This document shows positions 60,307 to 64,000 of a stretch of DNA of 64,000 nucleotides, piece by piece (within the stretch, counting starts at the first letter, position 1; the number at the start of each line of letters is the position of its first letter). Below the pieces are notes generated by a model, which made no database searches, was not told where the DNA came from, and saw only the letters and a list, made by a program, of their open reading frames with translations. Made by a program: the position numbers and the translations under genes. Origin of the DNA: Anabaena lutea FACHB-196 (GTDB taxonomy: Bacteria > Cyanobacteriota > Cyanobacteriia > Cyanobacteriales > Nostocaceae). The stretch is from NCBI RefSeq assembly GCF_014698305.1, contig NZ_JACJST010000010.1, positions 1-64,000 on the forward strand, in the 5' to 3' direction.

Positions 60307-61410
60307 TTAAGCCACTTCTGAAACTACAGTACCTACGAAATTTTCATCAATATCTGTATTTTGCTTTTCATTCTCGTGTGAAAGCTTTTCTTCTACCAGT
60401 TTTGTCAACCAGTCCATAACAGTTAAACCTGAATCTTTAGCAGCATCTTGGAGCAGAGGTTGTAACTGTGCTGGAAGTTGTAAAGTCAGGTTAAAGGTTT
60501 CTCGTAATGGGATGACATTTTTTCTAACTTGAGAAGATTCTCCAAAACGGTAAGTCCAGTATTCGCATTCTGCACCCCGTTGGTTGCCGTCTTTCTCAAC
60601 AAAGCTTAATTTACCCAGGCGATCGCAATAAAAACTTTGGTGATCATCTTTTATCAACTCTTGACTAGAATGACGGCAATTCCAGCAACTACGGTTTAAT
60701 GATTGCTCAGAATTATCAGTTGATTGCTGTTGTTGCTCAAAAGAGTGCTTTTGCCTAGATTTATTTGCTGAGTTCTCACGATGGTACTCTCTGGCTACTT
60801 GGGCAACATAATCAGCTGTAACTTTTCTATTGGGGGCTGTAGAAACTGCTTTAGCCCAAGCTTCGCGTTGTTTTTCTGGGGGTAGTGTTACTAAAGGTCT
60901 GATTTGGCGTTCGTTCGTAGGCAGAATTTGATTTTGTGATCCATGGGTCACATTTACAAAACTTTGTGATCCACGGGTCACATTTTCATAAACCAATGCA
61001 GCTTGTATCAAGCGATAAGCAGACCGTCGGGACATTTCCCAACGGTTCAGGCAATATTCATCAAAGGTTTTGTAACTTTGCCGATAAAGCTGTTTATCTC
61101 GAATTTGACCCAAAGATTGTCCGATGTCCCAAAAAGCTCTTAAACCCTTTTCAATTCTGTCCTCTAATCTACCTAGTTCGACTGTTATGGCTTCGCCACG
61201 CAGGCTATCTCCTTCATTCAGATGATCCGCGCTGTTTGATAGGTATTGATTAGCTGCCTGATTTTGTTCAGAGTTCGTCTCCATTGGATCAATATCTTCG
61301 GCAACAGTAAGATTTTGTGTATCCAAAAAGATGGTAGAATTAGAAGATAACCCTGCTTGGTTCTCTCCTCCATTCATAGAGACTCGATTTAAGTCTATTG
61401 TGTACGTCAT
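60307..61410 (-). CDS. Plasmid DNA-binding protein with RHH-like C-terminus (367 aa)
   Basis: Residues of about 80-140 (GRLEDRIEKGLRAFWDIGQS, YKTFDEYCLNRWEMSRRSAY) match a helical domain common in plasmid and phage regulators. A short tandem pair (NVTRGSQSFV, NVTHGSQNQI) follows, then a Cys cluster (CWNC, FYCDR, ECEYW) that could bind zinc. A C-terminal ribbon-helix-helix-like segment (FNLTLQLPAQLQPLLQ, then GLTVMDWLTKLVEEKL) ends it. It is on the same strand as the preceding XRE-type gene. A regulator of plasmid maintenance is a reasonable guess, not more. Confidence 0.65.
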   Translation of the reverse strand: MTYTIDLNRVSMNGGENQAGLSSNSTIFLDTQNLTVAEDIDPMETNSEQNQAANQYLSNSADHLNEGDSLRGEAITVELGRLEDRIEKGLRAFWDIGQSLGQIRDKQLYRQSYKTFDEYCLNRWEMSRRSAYRLIQAALVYENVTRGSQSFVNVTHGSQNQILPTNERQIRPLVTLPPEKQREAWAKAVSTAPNRKVTADYVAQVAREYHRENSANKSRQKHSFEQQQQSTDNSEQSLNRSCWNCRHSSQELIKDDHQSFYCDRLGKLSFVEKDGNQRGAECEYWTYRFGESSQVRKNVIPLRETFNLTLQLPAQLQPLLQDAAKDSGLTVMDWLTKLVEEKLSHENEKQNTDIDENFVGTVVSEVA

Positions 61411-62425
61411 AACTTTAGATTTGAGAGTGATAACACCTTGTTTATTGACAGATGCTTTCTCAAGTAGATTTTGTTACTTGCCCCCTGCAATATTAATAAT
61501 CTTGCACAGCGCAATATAAGTTGCATCTAAATTTATAATTTCTTAACAATTGATGTTGACTAATATGGCACTAGGTCTCCCACTAAAACAGATGCAATAA
61601 CCATTTCTAGTCGATGCAGTTCAAGTTTTCATATAGCGGACTGGAGTTTTATAAAATATGCTTATATACACTATAATATTTATTTACTGAGAAAGGCTTT
61701 GTCTTTATTCACTCAATCGCACACTGCCATAATCCTCTTTTATCAACATTAGATAAATTAATGAAGTTGCGTTATTTTACCCAACGAAGAATTAAGGTTT
61801 TACCCTACTTTGACCGAAGAGGGATAAGTACGGAAAGTATGGAAAATTTCGTAATTGCTCAATAATTTAGGGCAAAAATGATTGTTCACTCCCCCCTCTA
61901 AAATTGTTGAACCCCTTGATTTATTGTTGAAGATAGGTGAAGAGAGCGAATAGCTAATGGGTAAATAGCTCAAGAAAAACCTCAAAAGACGCAAAATCGT
62001 TACCGATACGGTAGTTCTTCCCTAATTATTGAGCTAATAGAAAATTTTAACTTCTTACCTAATAAGGGTGATAAAATGTATTTCTTAGGAACAGCCCAAC
62101 TAGAATTGAGTAGTTAGGCACAATTTAATAAAAAACCTCTCTTCAAACCTTTATCTTGTGATATAAGGAGCTTTCACTTCCTTTTCAAGGAGTCGGAGGG
62201 TTAGGTTTGTCATATTTTTTATCGCTTATTTACTTACAACACCTGTTAGGGATGAAAGAAACATATCGTGTTCTTATAATGATTTACCTGTTACCTGTTT
62301 GATTAGAACATTATTTGTCTTCACCAATCCTATCAATTAAGTAAAACGTGCGATAAAAATTAACTGTTGTACTTGTTGAAAAAGCAAAAGTAAATTTTAT
62401 AACTGGTAGAACCAGGTTTTCTACT
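61411..62425. other. 1-kb AT-rich region without recognisable gene
   Basis: Only short frames occur. It holds no clear repeats or hairpins beyond simple AT-rich stretches. It may contain the promoters of the divergent neighbouring genes. Confidence 0.45.
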
Positions 62426-62854
62426 ATGCAAAAACGTCATAAACGATTAGTCGAGTTAATTGAACATTTATTAAAAGAAGGCTGGACTCAAACAACTTTA
62501 TCTGTAGAAATCGGTGTTGATTTTTCAACTGTATATAGATGGTTGAAAGGTAAAGCCATTCCCGAAACTGACTCTAAAAATTTCTTGCGTTTAGCAAAAT
62601 TGAGTGGTGGTGATAGTGAAACTCTGGAACAATACTTAGAAGGTTATATATCTCTATCTACTTACCTTCAAAATTTTGATTTGGACAAAAACTCATTAAA
62701 TACTGTTACACCTAGCAATAAATATCCTGTTGAACAAATTAAGAAGGAAGTCATGGCACGAATTTATACCCTAGATCCAGTAGATATTGCTGATATAATC
62801 AACACAAGTGTAAAATTTTTAGCAGAAAGTAGCAAACCAGCTATAAGAGCATAA
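62426..62854 (+). CDS. Helix-turn-helix protein (142 aa)
   Basis: The N-terminus carries an HTH similar to phage or plasmid repressors: KRHKRLVELIEHLLKEGWTQ, then TTLSVEIGVDFSTVYRWLKG. A C-terminal helical region (VEQIKKEVMARIYTLDP, then IADIINTSVKFLAE) could mediate oligomers. An 'ccaggttt' sequence precedes the ATG. It stands alone, with gene-free regions on both sides. No family name is assigned. Confidence 0.65.
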   Translation: MQKRHKRLVELIEHLLKEGWTQTTLSVEIGVDFSTVYRWLKGKAIPETDSKNFLRLAKLSGGDSETLEQYLEGYISLSTYLQNFDLDKNSLNTVTPSNKYPVEQIKKEVMARIYTLDPVDIADIINTSVKFLAESSKPAIRA

Positions 62855-63255
62855 GCTAATTATTAATATTATAGCTTGTGCTGTTAATTGTACCACTACC
62901 AAAAGATATAAAAAAGGTATAAAAATTTTATAAACCGGAATTTGATGTCAAGTTCCATTTGCTAAGTTGTGGTTTTATATTGGTATGTCCAGTATTGTAA
63001 AATACCCAAAATAACTTGGCTGTATTTTATCCTGTTCTGCCCAGGTAAAGGTACAAAGATTGATTTTTATTAGGTAATTTCTCTCTAATCTTTATATAAA
63101 TGCCATTCAAAAAAATAGCACCCAAGATATAGAGGGCTAATCTAGCCTTACCTAGAGAAATTTAATAAAATTCAATCTTTTGGATGTTGTTTTTCTATCT
63201 TTATTTTGATATGGAAATTATTTAAATTTTTTCTTTCTGATAATCATTAAATACA

Positions 63256-63275
63256 CCATAGAGTTTACTCTATGG
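63256..63275. promoter_or_regulatory. 20-bp palindrome
   Basis: CCATAGAGT (63256-63264) and ACTCTATGG (63267-63275) are exact complements with a 2-base centre. The tight centre suits a protein-binding dyad more than a hairpin. It lies 130 bases before the response-regulator start. Confidence 0.55.
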
Positions 63276-63318
63276 CTAAATCTTAAGAAAATATTAAATT
63301 AATATATTTGTCATCTAT

Positions 63319-63339
63319 CTAACTTAATAGATAAGTTAG
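63319..63339. promoter_or_regulatory. 21-bp inverted repeat
   Basis: CTAACTTA (63319-63326) and TAAGTTAG (63332-63339) are perfect arms around ATAGA. It lies 66 bases before the response-regulator ATG and may be an operator or an RNA hairpin in the leader. Confidence 0.5.
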
Positions 63340-63405
63340 CATTTCTAAATATCATCATTAATACTGCCAAATCAGAAGAAACCGCAAACATAGTAGGTGA
63401 ACAAC

Positions 63406-64000
63406 ATGATAAAAACAGTAATTATCGATGACCATGAGTTGAGTAGATATGGTATCAATGTGTTACTTACGGCTGCTCATGATATCGAGATTTGTGGGGA
63501 AGCTGAAACAGCATCAGAAGGACTCAAACTAATAAAAACTTATACTCCACACATAGCTCTTGTTAATCTGCATCTTCAAGATGATAGTGGTATTGAAGTC
63601 GTAAAACGAATTAAACAAGTATCATCAATCACTAAAATAGTGATTTTTAATGCTCAAGCTATGGAAGACTCTGTTAGAGAAGCTTTCGCAGCAGGTACAG
63701 ATTCATATTGCACAAGGACGATAGCTAAAGAAAAGTTAGCAGAAGCTATTTATGTGACACACAAAGGAGGAAATTGGTTAGATTCTGCGATCGCTAAAAT
63801 ATTAATTCAAAATTTGCAACTTCAACAATTAGTAGTTACTCCCAGTCTGAAAATAAAACGAGTGTGCCGGCAATATTCGCTTAGTTCTAGGGAATTAGAG
63901 ATTTTGCAAATGATTGCTATTGGTGATAGAAATAATCAAATTGCCAACAAACTTTTTTTGAGTGTAGGTACTGTGAGGTCTCATGTCCATCGCATTCTAA
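63406..64000 (+). CDS. NarL/LuxR-type response regulator with degenerate receiver (cut by window end)
   Basis: The ATG at 63406 follows AGGTGA. 198 codons are visible and the frame stays open at the window edge. The receiver starts MIKTVIIDDHELSRYG (Asp8, Asp9), but the phosphoacceptor position is Asn54 (IALVNLHL) where NarL proteins have Asp. The usual Thr/Ser (IFNAQ) and Lys (CTRTI) are also changed. The C-terminal LuxR-type HTH is intact so far (LSSRELEILQMIAIGDRNNQ, then ANKLFLSVGTVRSHVHRI). It should bind DNA without classical phosphorylation. No sensor kinase is visible in the window. Confidence 0.88.
   Translation, partial: MIKTVIIDDHELSRYGINVLLTAAHDIEICGEAETASEGLKLIKTYTPHIALVNLHLQDDSGIEVVKRIKQVSSITKIVIFNAQAMEDSVREAFAAGTDSYCTRTIAKEKLAEAIYVTHKGGNWLDSAIAKILIQNLQLQQLVVTPSLKIKRVCRQYSLSSRELEILQMIAIGDRNNQIANKLFLSVGTVRSHVHRIL

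Larger units (their letters stand above)
62855..63405. other. Intergenic region before the response regulator
   Basis: 551 AT-rich bases. The two inverted repeats listed next lie in its right half. No gene is seen. Confidence 0.45.

Overview
The window looks like part of a large plasmid from a filamentous heterocystous-type cyanobacterium (Nostoc/Anabaena/Calothrix-like). The reasons are the many GCGATCGC (HIP1) octamers, AT-rich DNA carrying the dispersed short repeats usual in Nostoc genomes (the 'accacagagacacagag' and 'acgcaaaggcgcaaag' types), a Ycf35/DUF2997/Ycf46 gene set, a CyRepA-like replication protein, two partition systems and a mobilisation module. No rRNA, tRNA or CRISPR array was seen.

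Layout. (1) 0.5-16.4 kb: a replication-factor block on the + strand with a PRTRC-type ThiF protein, a sliding clamp with a tail (DnaN), DnaX, a compact family B DNA polymerase, HolA-like and HolB-like clamp-loader subunits, an acidic repeat protein with a Rho_N/SAP-like end, SSB, and an SSB-like partner ending in IPF. A minus-strand four-gene cassette interrupts it at 8.3-12.0 kb: a Cys-rich 70-residue peptide, two leader-binding-like/E1 (ThiF) enzymes and a nuclease-like protein, which resembles a peptide-modification locus. (2) 16.5-19.0 kb: long direct repeats followed by parA and parB. (3) 19-24.4 kb: cargo with a Zn/Cd/Pb-type P1B ATPase, a divergent AztR/SmtB-like repressor with a visible operator, an NRAMP transporter and an exported TPR protein. 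(4) 24.7-30.8 kb: small exported protein, the Ycf35-like/DUF2997/Ycf46-like AAA module, a 171-bp MITE with perfect 17-bp ends, a lone HigA-type antitoxin and a WGR protein. (5) 31-43.2 kb: a 1705-residue methyltransferase-helicase, a membrane-anchored AT-hook protein, ParM/ParR-like genes with 10-bp-phased iterons, and MobC/MobA-like mobilisation proteins. (6) 43.3-50.6 kb: a 2176-residue protein whose N-terminal third carries, in order, the landmarks of single-chain two-barrel RNA polymerases (QDE-1/RDR/YonO group), followed by ASCH-like, NADAR-like and SLOG-like domains. (7) 51.9-56.5 kb: a 1336-residue primase-helicase of CyRepA type facing a repeat-rich region that is probably the origin. 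(8) 56.7-64 kb: a SnoaL/Crp pair, decayed gene fragments, plasmid DNA-binding proteins, and a response regulator cut by the window end.

How it fits together. The plasmid appears to carry most parts of its own replication machine (initiator/primase-helicase, clamp, complete clamp loader, DNA polymerase B, SSB) but no DnaE-type polymerase in view. It also has two segregation systems, a relaxase and a probable anti-restriction methylase-helicase. The most unusual element is the predicted single-polypeptide RNA polymerase homologue at 43.3-49.8 kb. The second is the RRE-ThiF tandem with its Cys-rich peptide at 8.3-12.0 kb. All functional calls rest on motifs read by eye; no database search was possible.
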